A stretch of 43,894 nt of DNA, taken from the NCBI GenBank assembly GCA_036744795.1, contig DAIOHK010000019.1, positions 1-43,894 on the forward strand. The letters are read 5' to 3'. Below the pieces are notes generated by a model. It did not search any database and was not told the origin of the DNA. It saw only the letters and a list, made by a program, of their open reading frames with translations. The translations under genes were made by a program, and so were the position numbers. This document shows positions 7,534 through 15,614 of the stretch, one piece after another (position 1 is the stretch's first letter; every line of letters begins with the position of its first letter). This stretch comes from UBA5486 sp036744795. Lineage in GTDB: Bacteria > Bacillota > UBA4882 > UBA10575.

Positions 7534-8925
7534 TCATTCCCACTCAATTGTACCCGGCGGTTTTGAAGTAATATCATAGACCACTCTGTTTATTTCAGGG
7601 ATTTCATCGATAATGCGTTGGGAAATCCGGGCTAGCAGATCATAAGGAAGTCTAGCCCATTCCGCAGTCATTGCATCTTCGCTGGTTACAGCCCGCAAAG
7701 CTACCACATGATTATATGTACGCTCTTCCTGATACATCCCCACACTTTTTGTATCTGTTAATACAGCAAAAGCTTGCCACAATTTCCGGTAATATCCTGA
7801 TTTTTCCACTTCTTCCATCATAATGCTATCAGCTTCCCGGAGAATATCCAGTCTCTCCTTGGTAAGAGCACCGATAACTCGAACTGCCAAACCAGGACCA
7901 GGGAAGGGGTGACGCCAAACAATCTCCTCAGGAAGACCCAATTCTTCACCTATCGCCCGTACCTCGTCTTTAAAAAGCGTCCGGAATGGCTCTAATAGTT
8001 TAAACTGGAGATCCGAGGGGAGTCCACCTACATTATGATGACTTTTCACCTTAACGGTCGAACCATGCTCAGAAACGCTCTCAATTACATCAGGGTATAG
8101 GGTTCCTTGAACCAAATAATCAATCTTCCCCAGTTTTTTGGCTTCCTCTTCAAAGACTCTAATAAACTCATGTCCAATTGTTTGCCGTTTTTCTTCCGGA
8201 TCAATTACTCCCTTTAATTTCACCAAAAAACGGTCAGTAGCATCAACTTCTACTAAGCGAAGATTAAACTTTTCCCGGAATACTGAAGCAACTTGACGGG
8301 CTTCGTTCTTCCGAAGCAATCCATTATCAACAAAAACACAGATTAGTTGATTACCAATAGCTCGGTTAATTAATACCGCGGCAACAGAAGAGTCAACCCC
8401 ACCGCTAAGAGCACAAAGTACCTTTTGATCCCCAACCATTTCCCTGACCTTTTCCACTTGTTCCTCAATAAATAATTTAGGTGTCCAAGAGACTTCACAT
8501 TTACAGATTTCAAAAAGAAATTTTTTCAAAACAGCAAAGTCCTCTGGAATCTGGAAGGTAGGATGTGACAGTCCATAGAAATGCCTTTCTTGATCAAACT
8601 CAAAAATCTTTTCCCCCTCAGCCGGAGACTCCACACTGACTTTACCTGCTTCCCGGTAGAGCTGTTCTAAGCCGGAACCGATTCCTAAAACCGGTATTCC
8701 CAAATTAAGTAGGTCAGAATTGCACTTAAGATTGTCTCCACCTGCTCTTCCTGAGAGAATAATTCCTTTAATCAGAATACCTTTTAACCGCTCAGGATGG
8801 ACAGAGTAAGGATGAATCTCACTATACACCCCGGCTTCCCTAATTTTTCTGGTAATTAAACGGCTATCCGGCGAAGCAAAATCTAGTACAACTATTGTTT
8901 CCCGATTCGAAACCAATAACTTCAC
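7534..8925 (-). CDS. guaA: GMP synthase with degenerate glutaminase domain
   Basis: Converts XMP to GMP with ATP. The ATP-pyrophosphatase and dimerisation domains (about residues 150-463) are complete: SGGVDSS at 174-180, FVDNGLLR, VQGTLYPDVIES, RHPFPGPGLAVRV and the C-terminal KPPGTIEWE. The N-terminal class I glutamine amidotransferase domain is only about 140 residues instead of about 200. The nucleophile motif GxCxG reads GIGSG (81-85), so the catalytic cysteine is glycine 83. The segment that normally carries SHGD is missing. FHPEV is replaced by LSHPTF, which keeps the histidine but loses the glutamate. The enzyme should therefore depend on free ammonia or another glutaminase. The clean sequence elsewhere argues against a sequencing error. 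Confidence 0.95.
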   Translation of the reverse strand: MKLLVSNRETIVVLDFASPDSRLITRKIREAGVYSEIHPYSVHPERLKGILIKGIILSGRAGGDNLKCNSDLLNLGIPVLGIGSGLEQLYREAGKVSVESPAEGEKIFEFDQERHFYGLSHPTFQIPEDFAVLKKFLFEICKCEVSWTPKLFIEEQVEKVREMVGDQKVLCALSGGVDSSVAAVLINRAIGNQLICVFVDNGLLRKNEARQVASVFREKFNLRLVEVDATDRFLVKLKGVIDPEEKRQTIGHEFIRVFEEEAKKLGKIDYLVQGTLYPDVIESVSEHGSTVKVKSHHNVGGLPSDLQFKLLEPFRTLFKDEVRAIGEELGLPEEIVWRHPFPGPGLAVRVIGALTKERLDILREADSIMMEEVEKSGYYRKLWQAFAVLTDTKSVGMYQEERTYNHVVALRAVTSEDAMTAEWARLPYDLLARISQRIIDEIPEINRVVYDITSKPPGTIEWE

Positions 8926-8954
8926 CTCAATCGAAAATTAGTTATGGAAACGGT

Positions 8955-8979
8955 AAAAACCACAGCCCCGCTGTGGTTT
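8955..8979 (-). terminator. Terminator or attenuator between hpt and guaA
   Basis: Minus-strand AACCACAGC-GGG-GCTGTGGTT is followed by a T run. It begins three bases after the hpt stop. guaA starts 30 bp further on, so it either has its own weak promoter or is reached by read-through. Confidence 0.82.
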
Positions 8980-8981
8980 AT

Positions 8982-9518
8982 TTAACTCTGGTATACTTCT
9001 GGTTTAAGTACCCCAATCATCGGCAATTGGCGGAACCTCTCATCATAATCTAACCCATACCCTACTACAAAGCGGTCGGGAATAGTAAATCCATTATAAT
9101 CAGGAGTAATATCAACCTCACGCCTACTGGGCTTGTCCAGTAAAGTGCAGATTTTTAAACTGGCTGGCTTGCGGGACCAAAGGTTTCCTACTAAATATTT
9201 TAGGGTCAATCCAGTATCAATAATATCTTCCACTACCAGTACATGCTCTCCAGCCAAACCCATCTCAATATCCTTTAAGATCTGGACGGCTCCTGAAGTT
9301 TTAGTAGAAGCCCCATAGCTGGAGACTGCCATTAAATCATATTTTAATGGCACCTTAATTTCCCTAATCAGATCAGCCATAAATGGAAGTGCACCTTTTA
9401 AAATTCCAATAATAATCAGTTCTTTACCTTGATAATCACGAGTAATCTCTTCCCCTATTTCCTTAACCTTGACCGCAATTGTTTCGGGGCTTAATAACAC
9501 TTCTGAAATCTCTTCCAC
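8982..9518 (-). CDS. hpt: Hypoxanthine phosphoribosyltransferase
   Basis: Salvages hypoxanthine and guanine to IMP and GMP with PRPP in the cytosol. The PRPP-binding motif is VLVVEDIIDTGLTL. Other family signatures are GILKGALPFMADL near the N-terminus and the C-terminal FVVGYGLDYDERFRQLP. From GTG 9518 the protein has 178 residues, the normal size. The start is set by AGGAGGGAG seven to ten bases upstream; the longer frame to 9542 would translate through this SD. A strong promoter precedes the gene (9622-9650), and guaA and an NCS2 permease follow it. Confidence 0.95.
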   Translation of the reverse strand: MEEISEVLLSPETIAVKVKEIGEEITRDYQGKELIIIGILKGALPFMADLIREIKVPLKYDLMAVSSYGASTKTSGAVQILKDIEMGLAGEHVLVVEDIIDTGLTLKYLVGNLWSRKPASLKICTLLDKPSRREVDITPDYNGFTIPDRFVVGYGLDYDERFRQLPMIGVLKPEVYQS

Positions 9519-9621
9519 CCGTCTCCCTCCTGAAAATTCCAAGCTCTTAAGATCATTCCTATCCTGCTAAAATAGAATCCTCTGAATAATCTAAAGGCTT
9601 TGCTGAAATATTATATTATGC

Positions 9622-9650
9622 ATATTAACTCACCAATATCTATCTGTCAA
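9622..9650 (-). promoter_or_regulatory. Sigma-A type promoter of hpt
   Basis: Minus-strand TTGACA (9650-9645) and TAATAT (9627-9622) are separated by exactly 17 bp. They sit about 100 bp upstream of the hpt start. Confidence 0.78.
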
Positions 9651-9664
9651 GTATCCCTATAACT

Positions 9665-11050
9665 TCACTTATATGCCGGTTCATTGCCTTCAGATAGTAT
9701 TTCGGATTCTAACTCTCCGATCCGCCATTCGTTTTTAATGCGCTTCAAAATCAACCGATCTCTTCTAGCCTGAACTCGATACTCATCACCAGTAAGCATC
9801 TTCAAAATGTATTCTCCGGTAAAAGAAGGCGTTTCTTCCGTAGAATCTTCGTTCTCCCGAATCTCCAGATCATCTATTATTAAAAAGGGTATACTAAGAT
9901 TTTCATAGGCTTGACGGGTCTTTGAAGTAACATGCATAAAACTTGCCATATTTATATATTCCTTACCCACTCCTTTTGCCAAGGGCTCTTCCATTTGCAT
10001 AGTATCAAGATTTCTAAATCCCTCATAAAATTGGTTAACCACTTTAAAAGGTGTAGTTTCTGGCGTTATCTGCTCCTCATAACCACCCCGGGATAAAAGA
10101 ATAACCAGGATAATAATAACTGGACTAATAAGTACTGGCCATTTCAGTTTCTGCCACCGCCAATAAAGTTGCCGTTTTTTTCTCACCCTTTTTTGAACAG
10201 CCTTTGCCTCTTTCTGATAATGGGCTTCCTCTTCCGGCTGGGAAACATAATCCTCTTCTTCTATTATTCTCTTAATTTCCTGTTTTAAACTATCTTCTTC
10301 CAGTCTAAAATCCGGTTTTTTATTTAGACATTTTTGAATCAAAATAGCTAAACCTACTCCGATTTTTGGCTGGTAATACCGGGGATCAATCGGTTCTTCC
10401 TTAAGAATAGAAGTAATGGTTTCCCGCTTTTTTCCCAAAGGAAAGGGAAAAGTCCCGGTACTTAATGAATATAAAGTAAGACCTAAAGTATAAATATAAG
10501 ACTTTTGTGACCAGGATGATCCGGCAATAATTTCCGGTGGAAAGTAAAATTCTCTAGTCTCTTCTCCGGCTCGATAAGGAGCTAATAATTTTTGCACCCT
10601 GGGATCCAACATCCCCCAGGCTCCGTCTCCTAATGGGAGAAGGTCCCCAGGGAAAAACCCTTCAAATTCTAATTCCTCACTTTTAACTAAATCAAGAATT
10701 TTAACCATAAAGCAACCAATCTCTACAACCTCCCGCTGAGAATAAATAGGCCTTCCTTTTTGTTCCCAATGATCCCAAACTTGTTGATTGTAAGTAAGAA
10801 CCAGACAAGTTTCTTGCTGAAACTTTTCAATTCCACTATAGCAAAGAATTTTTGCCTCACTCTGATCCAGTTCAAGTGGGTTCCGTATTATTTTTCTAAG
10901 TTCCCGGAGTAAACCGATAAACATATTTTCCTTAGAAGATAAACTAAGATTAAGAGGTTCGAATAAATACTTTTCACCGTGTTCATCCCGGACTAAAAAT
11001 AGCTGGCTACCATCAGCTGCAGTTTTTGTTTCTATCAAAATAAATCCCAC
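9665..11050 (-). CDS. Membrane-anchored protein-kinase-like protein (probable pseudokinase)
   Basis: The N-terminal 255 residues or so match the C-lobe of Hanks-type Ser/Thr kinases. YFPPEIIAGSSWSQKSYIYTLGLTLYSLSTGTFPF corresponds to the APE helix and the D-x-W-S-x-G region, and IQKCLNKKPDFR to the final lobe motif. The catalytic parts are eroded: no glycine-rich loop, no VAIK lysine, FFPGDLLPL in place of HRDLKPxN, and LDPR in place of DFG. A charged linker leads to one transmembrane helix (about 304-320), then an extracytoplasmic domain of about 135 residues that may be NTF2-like. The start is GTG 11050 after GGAGGTG. The gene is next to hpt; in Bacillus a kinase gene (yabT) lies in the spoIIE-tilS-hprT-ftsH region, which may hint at common descent. 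Confidence 0.72.
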   Translation of the reverse strand: MGFILIETKTAADGSQLFLVRDEHGEKYLFEPLNLSLSSKENMFIGLLRELRKIIRNPLELDQSEAKILCYSGIEKFQQETCLVLTYNQQVWDHWEQKGRPIYSQREVVEIGCFMVKILDLVKSEELEFEGFFPGDLLPLGDGAWGMLDPRVQKLLAPYRAGEETREFYFPPEIIAGSSWSQKSYIYTLGLTLYSLSTGTFPFPLGKKRETITSILKEEPIDPRYYQPKIGVGLAILIQKCLNKKPDFRLEEDSLKQEIKRIIEEEDYVSQPEEEAHYQKEAKAVQKRVRKKRQLYWRWQKLKWPVLISPVIIILVILLSRGGYEEQITPETTPFKVVNQFYEGFRNLDTMQMEEPLAKGVGKEYINMASFMHVTSKTRQAYENLSIPFLIIDDLEIRENEDSTEETPSFTGEYILKMLTGDEYRVQARRDRLILKRIKNEWRIGELESEILSEGNEPAYK

Positions 11051-11245
11051 ACTCAACACCTCCACAAGAAATTTAAATAATGATGAAAAACGGTAAAGAA
11101 CTAATTGTTCTTAGCCGATTTACTATATGTGTAATAAAAATGATGAAAAGGTTTTTTTGTTCCCTATAAAAAAAATATTTACATAAAAATAATATTTAGT
11201 ACTCCAAAATGTGCTCTGATTCTTTCTTTAAATGAAATTATGATC

Positions 11246-11256
11246 TATAATATAAT
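11246..11256 (+). promoter_or_regulatory. Possible -10 region for the diguanylate cyclase gene
   Basis: Two overlapping TATAAT hexamers lie 73-83 bp upstream of the ATG, but no good -35 is seen. A short hairpin AGGC-TTTTT-GCCT with a T-run (about 11263-11280) lies between this site and the gene. Confidence 0.35.
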
Positions 11257-11328
11257 CTTAAGAGGCTTTTTGCCTTTTTTAAAGATAATTATTGAATCTC
11301 CGCACCTTTTAAAAAAGGGTTGATCTAA

Positions 11329-12942
11329 ATGTTCATTGTTCTAAAAGATAATAAACTTAAAACCAGAATTTCAATGAACCTTAAGTTTGATTGGGTCGCT
11401 ACTTTGGGTTTCATCTCTATCATCTGGCTGATGTTTTTTCAAAATAAACGTGTCGGATATTCTACTAATTATTTAATCTGTGTTTCTTTATTCTCTGTAG
11501 TAAACCTAATGATAAAAGAATACATATTTAAACTGGAAACCGAGACCGTAACCCGCTTATTCTGGTTAGTTGATTTTCTTAATGTTTTTATAGTTTCTTT
11601 ATTTTATTCCTTTGGTTTTTTCCCTGTAAACTTTTTACTTTCTCTCTATCTTTTCTTAATCTGCCTTGCAACAATTGAAGCCTTTCCCAGAGAAATTCTA
11701 TATATTACGATCTTATCAATGGTTGGCTGTTCGATCAATGCTTTTTTTCTATGGAAAGATAGTTTTGTCTTTCTACAAAAATTAGGTTATTCTGCTTTAA
11801 CCATAAATCTTTCTATATTTCTTGCCCTATTCATCTTGCTTTTCTCCGGAATTCTCGCTACCTCCTATGCTAAAATCGACAGTTCTATGACTCGTAATCT
11901 TGAAGAAATGTTATTAGAGAAAGAAGAAGCTTTAAAGCAAACCCATATTACCCGTACTAAACTGGAAGAAAAATACTCTTTCTTTTATACCTTAACCCTA
12001 ATCCAACAATTTCTCTTTCAAGAACTAGATGAAGCCAAACTCTTTGCTAATACTACAGACATCATTCAGGGAATACTAGGTAGTTCTATCTGTGCTATCT
12101 TTGGAATTGGAGAAAAAGAACGATTGGAACTTCTAGCTTATTCTGGTAAAGAACTTTTCCCTGCCATTACCGAGATTGTTAATAAAGAGGATAGTTTAGT
12201 ATTTAAGACTATAAAATCGAAAACCATTAATGATGAACAATCTGCCTCCAATGAAGAACTGGCGTACTGGAGGCAACAAGGAATCAATTGCTTAATCGCT
12301 GTTCCCCTATCTTCTAAAGGCGGGATCTTAGGAGTAATGCTTGCCGCAAATTTTCAGAAAGTCTTTTTTAATCAAGAACAGCAGGAACAGCTGTTAATCA
12401 TCGCTAATCAGTTAAGTTTAGCCTTGGAAAACACTAAGCTTCATAAAGAAACAAAAAGAATGGCAATGCATGATTCCCTGACTGGTTTATATAATAGAAA
12501 TTATTTGAAAGTTTTTCTCTCCATAGTACAAGATAACAGTAAGCTCGGATGTGCTCTTTTTGATCTCGATCATTTTAAAATAATAAATGATACATACGGA
12601 CATTTAACTGGCGATTTAGTACTTCAGAAAGTAGCTACAATCCTAAAAAGTTATTCAACGACCAGAACAATTGCTGCCCGGTATGGTGGCGAAGAATTAA
12701 TCCTTTTAAGCCTTGATCATAATTCGGAAGAAATGTTTTCAATAGCAGAAGAAATTAAAGATCAGATTGCTGCTACCACCTTTTTAACCACTAATGGAAC
12801 TAAGTTTAACCAGACAATTAGTTGTGGGGTGGCTAGTATTCCTGAACATGCTTCTACAATTGAGGAGCTCTTTGCCAGGACTGATGAGGCTTTATATAAA
12901 GCAAAAAATTCTGGAAGAAATCAAGTACAAATTTATAAATAA
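11329..12942 (+). CDS. Membrane diguanylate cyclase (GAF-GGDEF)
   Basis: Makes cyclic di-GMP from two GTP. The N-terminal 190 residues hold about five to six hydrophobic segments, forming a membrane sensor. A short coiled coil, a GAF domain (about 225-365) and a GGDEF domain (about 375-537) follow. The active-site motif is RYGGEEL (451-457), and FDLDHFKIINDTYGH supplies the metal-binding aspartate and substrate pocket, so it should be active. The RxxD inhibitory site is absent: TTRT stands where PleD has RAID, so product inhibition is not expected. Start ATG 11329 follows AAAAAGGG. The gene is the first of three plus-strand genes. No EAL/HD-GYP or PilZ gene is seen nearby. Confidence 0.92.
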   Translation: MFIVLKDNKLKTRISMNLKFDWVATLGFISIIWLMFFQNKRVGYSTNYLICVSLFSVVNLMIKEYIFKLETETVTRLFWLVDFLNVFIVSLFYSFGFFPVNFLLSLYLFLICLATIEAFPREILYITILSMVGCSINAFFLWKDSFVFLQKLGYSALTINLSIFLALFILLFSGILATSYAKIDSSMTRNLEEMLLEKEEALKQTHITRTKLEEKYSFFYTLTLIQQFLFQELDEAKLFANTTDIIQGILGSSICAIFGIGEKERLELLAYSGKELFPAITEIVNKEDSLVFKTIKSKTINDEQSASNEELAYWRQQGINCLIAVPLSSKGGILGVMLAANFQKVFFNQEQQEQLLIIANQLSLALENTKLHKETKRMAMHDSLTGLYNRNYLKVFLSIVQDNSKLGCALFDLDHFKIINDTYGHLTGDLVLQKVATILKSYSTTRTIAARYGGEELILLSLDHNSEEMFSIAEEIKDQIAATTFLTTNGTKFNQTISCGVASIPEHASTIEELFARTDEALYKAKNSGRNQVQIYK

Positions 12943-12984
12943 ATTATGTAATTCTTGTAGATCTGAAAGGAGTCCTAAATTAAA

Positions 12985-13254
12985 ATGGAGAAAGCTGTTG
13001 TTACTGTAATGGGCAACGACAAAGTGGGAATTGTCGCTGGAATCACTAAAGAATTGGCTGCTAAAGAGTGTAATATTTTAGATATTAGCCAGACCCTTAG
13101 TCAAGGAATTTTTGCCATGATTCTTGTAATTCAACTACCAGAAACACTTGATCTGCTTTCCCTCCGCGATCAGCTTAAAGCAGCGGGGGAAAAATTGGGG
13201 GTAAAAGTTGTTCTTCAACATGCTGATATTTTCCAATTTATGCACCGGATCTAG
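12985..13254 (+). CDS. ACT-domain protein (UPF0237 family)
   Basis: An 89-residue protein with one ACT regulatory domain; these small domains usually bind amino acids or similar ligands and dimerise. The sequence KAVVTVMGNDKVGIVAGITKEL and CNILDISQTL are typical of the UPF0237 family. ATG 12985 follows AAAGGAGT. It lies just upstream of the UPF0210/DUF711 gene, an association often seen across Bacillota and archaea, so the ACT protein is likely its regulatory partner. The biochemical function of the pair is not established. Confidence 0.92.
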   Translation: MEKAVVTVMGNDKVGIVAGITKELAAKECNILDISQTLSQGIFAMILVIQLPETLDLLSLRDQLKAAGEKLGVKVVLQHADIFQFMHRI

Positions 13255-13294
13255 CCTATTTCCAAACTAAATCATCAAAAAGGAAGTGCTATTT

Positions 13295-14656
13295 TTGGCT
13301 TATTCATCAGAAGAAATTATGGAGACCATCAATATGGTGGAAAATCTTCATTTTGATATCCGTACTGTTACCTTAGGAATCTCCCTATTGGAATGCGGGG
13401 ATCCCGACTCTAAAAAGGCCGCTCAGAAAATATACAATAAGATTACAAAGACCGGGGAACATCTCATCTCTACAGTCCGGAACATGGAGAAAACCTACGG
13501 AATTCCAATCGTAAACACCAGAGTAGCAGTAACCCCAATCTCTTTACTAGACCATCACTATTCAGCTGAAGATTTTCTGGAGATCGCTTATGCTCTTGAT
13601 CAAGCGGCCGATACCTTAGGAATTGATTTTCTTGGTGGATTCTCCGCTTTAATCCAGAAAGGTTTTACTCGAGGTGACCTTAACCTAATAGCCGCTATCC
13701 CAAGGGCTTTATCCTCTACCAAAAAAGTATGCAGTTCACTTAATGTAGCCTCAACTAAAGCCGGGATTAATATGAATGCAATTAACCAAGCAGCTGCAGT
13801 AATTAAAAAAGCTGCCAAACTTACAGCAGATAAAAATGGAATTGCCTGTGCTAAACTGGTGGTCTTTGCTAATGCTCCTGAAGATAATCCCTTTATGGCC
13901 GGAGCCTTCCATGGAATTGGCGAAGCTGAAACTGCTATTAATATTGGTATTAGTGGCCCGGGAGTAGTTCGTGCCACTATCGAACGGTGTCCTGATCATG
14001 ATCTAGGTGAATTAGCGGAAGAAATTAAAAAGACCGTCTTCAAAATCACCCGGGCAGGAGAATTAATCGGAAGAAAAGTCTCCAAAAAGTTGGGTGTAAC
14101 ATTCGGCATTGTAGATCTCTCCTTAGCTCCCACCCCGGCCCGCGGCGATAGTGTAGCAAATATACTAGAAGCCATGGGCCTTGAATCTTGTGGAGCGCAT
14201 GGTACGACTGCTGCTCTTGCCTTGCTGAATGATGCCGTAAAAAAAGGAGGCGCCATGGCTTCCTCCTCAGTTGGTGGGCTTAGTGGTTCTTTTATCCCCG
14301 TCAGTGAAGATACAGGTATGATTGCAGCTGTAGAATGCGGTGCCCTCACTCTAAACAAACTCGAAGCCATGACCGCAGTTTGCTCTGTAGGATTAGATAT
14401 GATCGCTGTTCCTGGTGAGACTCCAGCAGAAATAATTGCGGCCTTGATCGCAGATGAAATGGCGATTGGAGTAGTTAATAATAAGACCACCGCTGTCCGG
14501 ATCATTCCAGTTCCTAATAAAAATATCGGAGATAAGGTTTCCTTCGGCGGTCTACTGGGTGAAGCTCCCATTATGGCAGTAAATCCATATAGTCCGAAAA
14601 TTTTTGTCGAACGGGGAGGACGGATTCCAGCTCCCTTTAGAGCTCTAACTAATTAG
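13295..14656 (+). CDS. UPF0210/DUF711 (PFL-like) protein
   Basis: A 453-residue member of UPF0210, structurally related to pyruvate formate-lyase-like folds but of unknown reaction. Highly conserved blocks are DIRTVTLGISLLECGDPD at the N-terminus, VNTRVAVTPISLL, FLGGFSALIQKG, NPFMAGAFHGIGEAE, FGIVDLSLAPTPARGDS and the glycine/serine-rich MASSSVGGLSGSFIPVSED. The best start is TTG 13295, eight bases after AGGAAG; the GTG at 13286 overlaps the SD. It follows the ACT-domain gene by about 40 bp and is certainly in the same unit. No glycyl-radical motif or activating enzyme is present. Confidence 0.93.
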   Translation: MAYSSEEIMETINMVENLHFDIRTVTLGISLLECGDPDSKKAAQKIYNKITKTGEHLISTVRNMEKTYGIPIVNTRVAVTPISLLDHHYSAEDFLEIAYALDQAADTLGIDFLGGFSALIQKGFTRGDLNLIAAIPRALSSTKKVCSSLNVASTKAGINMNAINQAAAVIKKAAKLTADKNGIACAKLVVFANAPEDNPFMAGAFHGIGEAETAINIGISGPGVVRATIERCPDHDLGELAEEIKKTVFKITRAGELIGRKVSKKLGVTFGIVDLSLAPTPARGDSVANILEAMGLESCGAHGTTAALALLNDAVKKGGAMASSSVGGLSGSFIPVSEDTGMIAAVECGALTLNKLEAMTAVCSVGLDMIAVPGETPAEIIAALIADEMAIGVVNNKTTAVRIIPVPNKNIGDKVSFGGLLGEAPIMAVNPYSPKIFVERGGRIPAPFRALTN

Positions 14657-14677
14657 CTCTTAGTCAATAGAACCTCT

Positions 14678-15409
14678 TCATTCTTCATGTTTAATGATTA
14701 CCCGTCCATTCTTAAAAGATACTAAATAAGGATGGGTATCAACTTGTGAACAATAAGAGATATCAGCGGCAAAACCAATCGAGGCCAGGTACTGAGCATG
14801 TTTTGCTTGGTACACTGCCTCGGTTAGGTCTCCACTTTCACTTATTAATTGCCGATAGGCAATCACACCTAAGTTGGCAGCATCTGTTAACGCTACTTCA
14901 ATCCCCTCAGCAATTAGCCGCTCAATAATAAGGCCAGCACAAAGCAGATCTTCTAATCCTGGTTCTCCATTTTTACCAGCACAAAATAGAACTATCTCTT
15001 TTTTATTTTTTAAATACGAAATAATCTTCCCGACATTTAAAAAGGCACCAATTAAGATTTCAGCCGCATTTTCTGCTTCCTTCAAAGCCTTAGTTCCATT
15101 CGTTGTACATAAGACGACCCTTTTTCCGGAAACCTTTTCCGGTGTATATTCCAATGGTGAATTCCCTAAGTCAAAACCGGGAATTTTTATACCATTCCTT
15201 TCCCCGCAAGCCAGGCAATCCTGGCCAATCTGCCGGCAAATAAAAGCTGCATCCACTGGTTCTGCTACCGGAAGGAGATCCATACACCCATTAGTCAGTG
15301 CGGTAATAATGCTGCTTGTAGCACGTAGAACATCTATTACTACTACTGTTTTTCCATGGAACTCTCTATTTGTTTTTATGCCTGATGCTATAATCAAATC
15401 TATTTTCAT
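14678..15409 (-). CDS. comB: ComB-family 2-phosphosulfolactate phosphatase homologue
   Basis: Belongs to the ComB family, whose archaeal members remove phosphate from 2-phosphosulfolactate in coenzyme M synthesis. Family blocks are VVVIDVLRATSSI (residues 22-34), CGERNGIKIPGFDLGNSP, LCTTNGTKAL and the Mg2+-binding acidic tract near LFCAGKNGEPGLED. At 243 residues it has normal length. Coenzyme M synthesis is not expected here and no comA or comC is adjacent, so the substrate is uncertain. The gene converges on the UPF0210 gene with a gap of only 21 bp. The SD is weak (GGAG about 14 bases before the ATG). Confidence 0.88.
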   Translation of the reverse strand: MKIDLIIASGIKTNREFHGKTVVVIDVLRATSSIITALTNGCMDLLPVAEPVDAAFICRQIGQDCLACGERNGIKIPGFDLGNSPLEYTPEKVSGKRVVLCTTNGTKALKEAENAAEILIGAFLNVGKIISYLKNKKEIVLFCAGKNGEPGLEDLLCAGLIIERLIAEGIEVALTDAANLGVIAYRQLISESGDLTEAVYQAKHAQYLASIGFAADISYCSQVDTHPYLVSFKNGRVIIKHEE

Positions 15410-15505
15410 TGCTCTTATTACACTCCAATATTAATCCCAATAATTTCCCATAATTTATTTTTACTCTTACATAATATGCAAACGCAAGTCAAGTTCATTA
15501 CGATT

Positions 15506-15588
15506 AAGGAGTGTCTTCTAAATTAGACACTCTCCTTTGAAGAAAGGGCAACGCTATGTAGTAATCAAATAATTATACAATTCCCCTT
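15506..15588. repeat. Composite intergenic repeat, copy 2
   Basis: Hairpin GAGTGTCT-N8-AGACACTC (15509-15532) is followed after about 30 bp by AATAATTATACAATTCCCCT (within 15567-15588). The arrangement matches the elements at 3549 and 42634. It lies between comB and the LCP gene and has no T-run, so it is not a simple terminator. Confidence 0.5.
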
Positions 15589-15614
15589 ATGACTAAATTC
15601 ATTTAAAAAAGAAA

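Noticed and set aside
13600..14571. Antisense open frames of 82 to 191 codons across the UPF0210 gene
   Set aside because: They are shadows of a highly conserved plus-strand gene, without SD or recognisable motifs.
15509..15532. A terminator for the LCP gene
   Set aside because: The hairpin has no T-run and matches other copies of an intergenic repeat.
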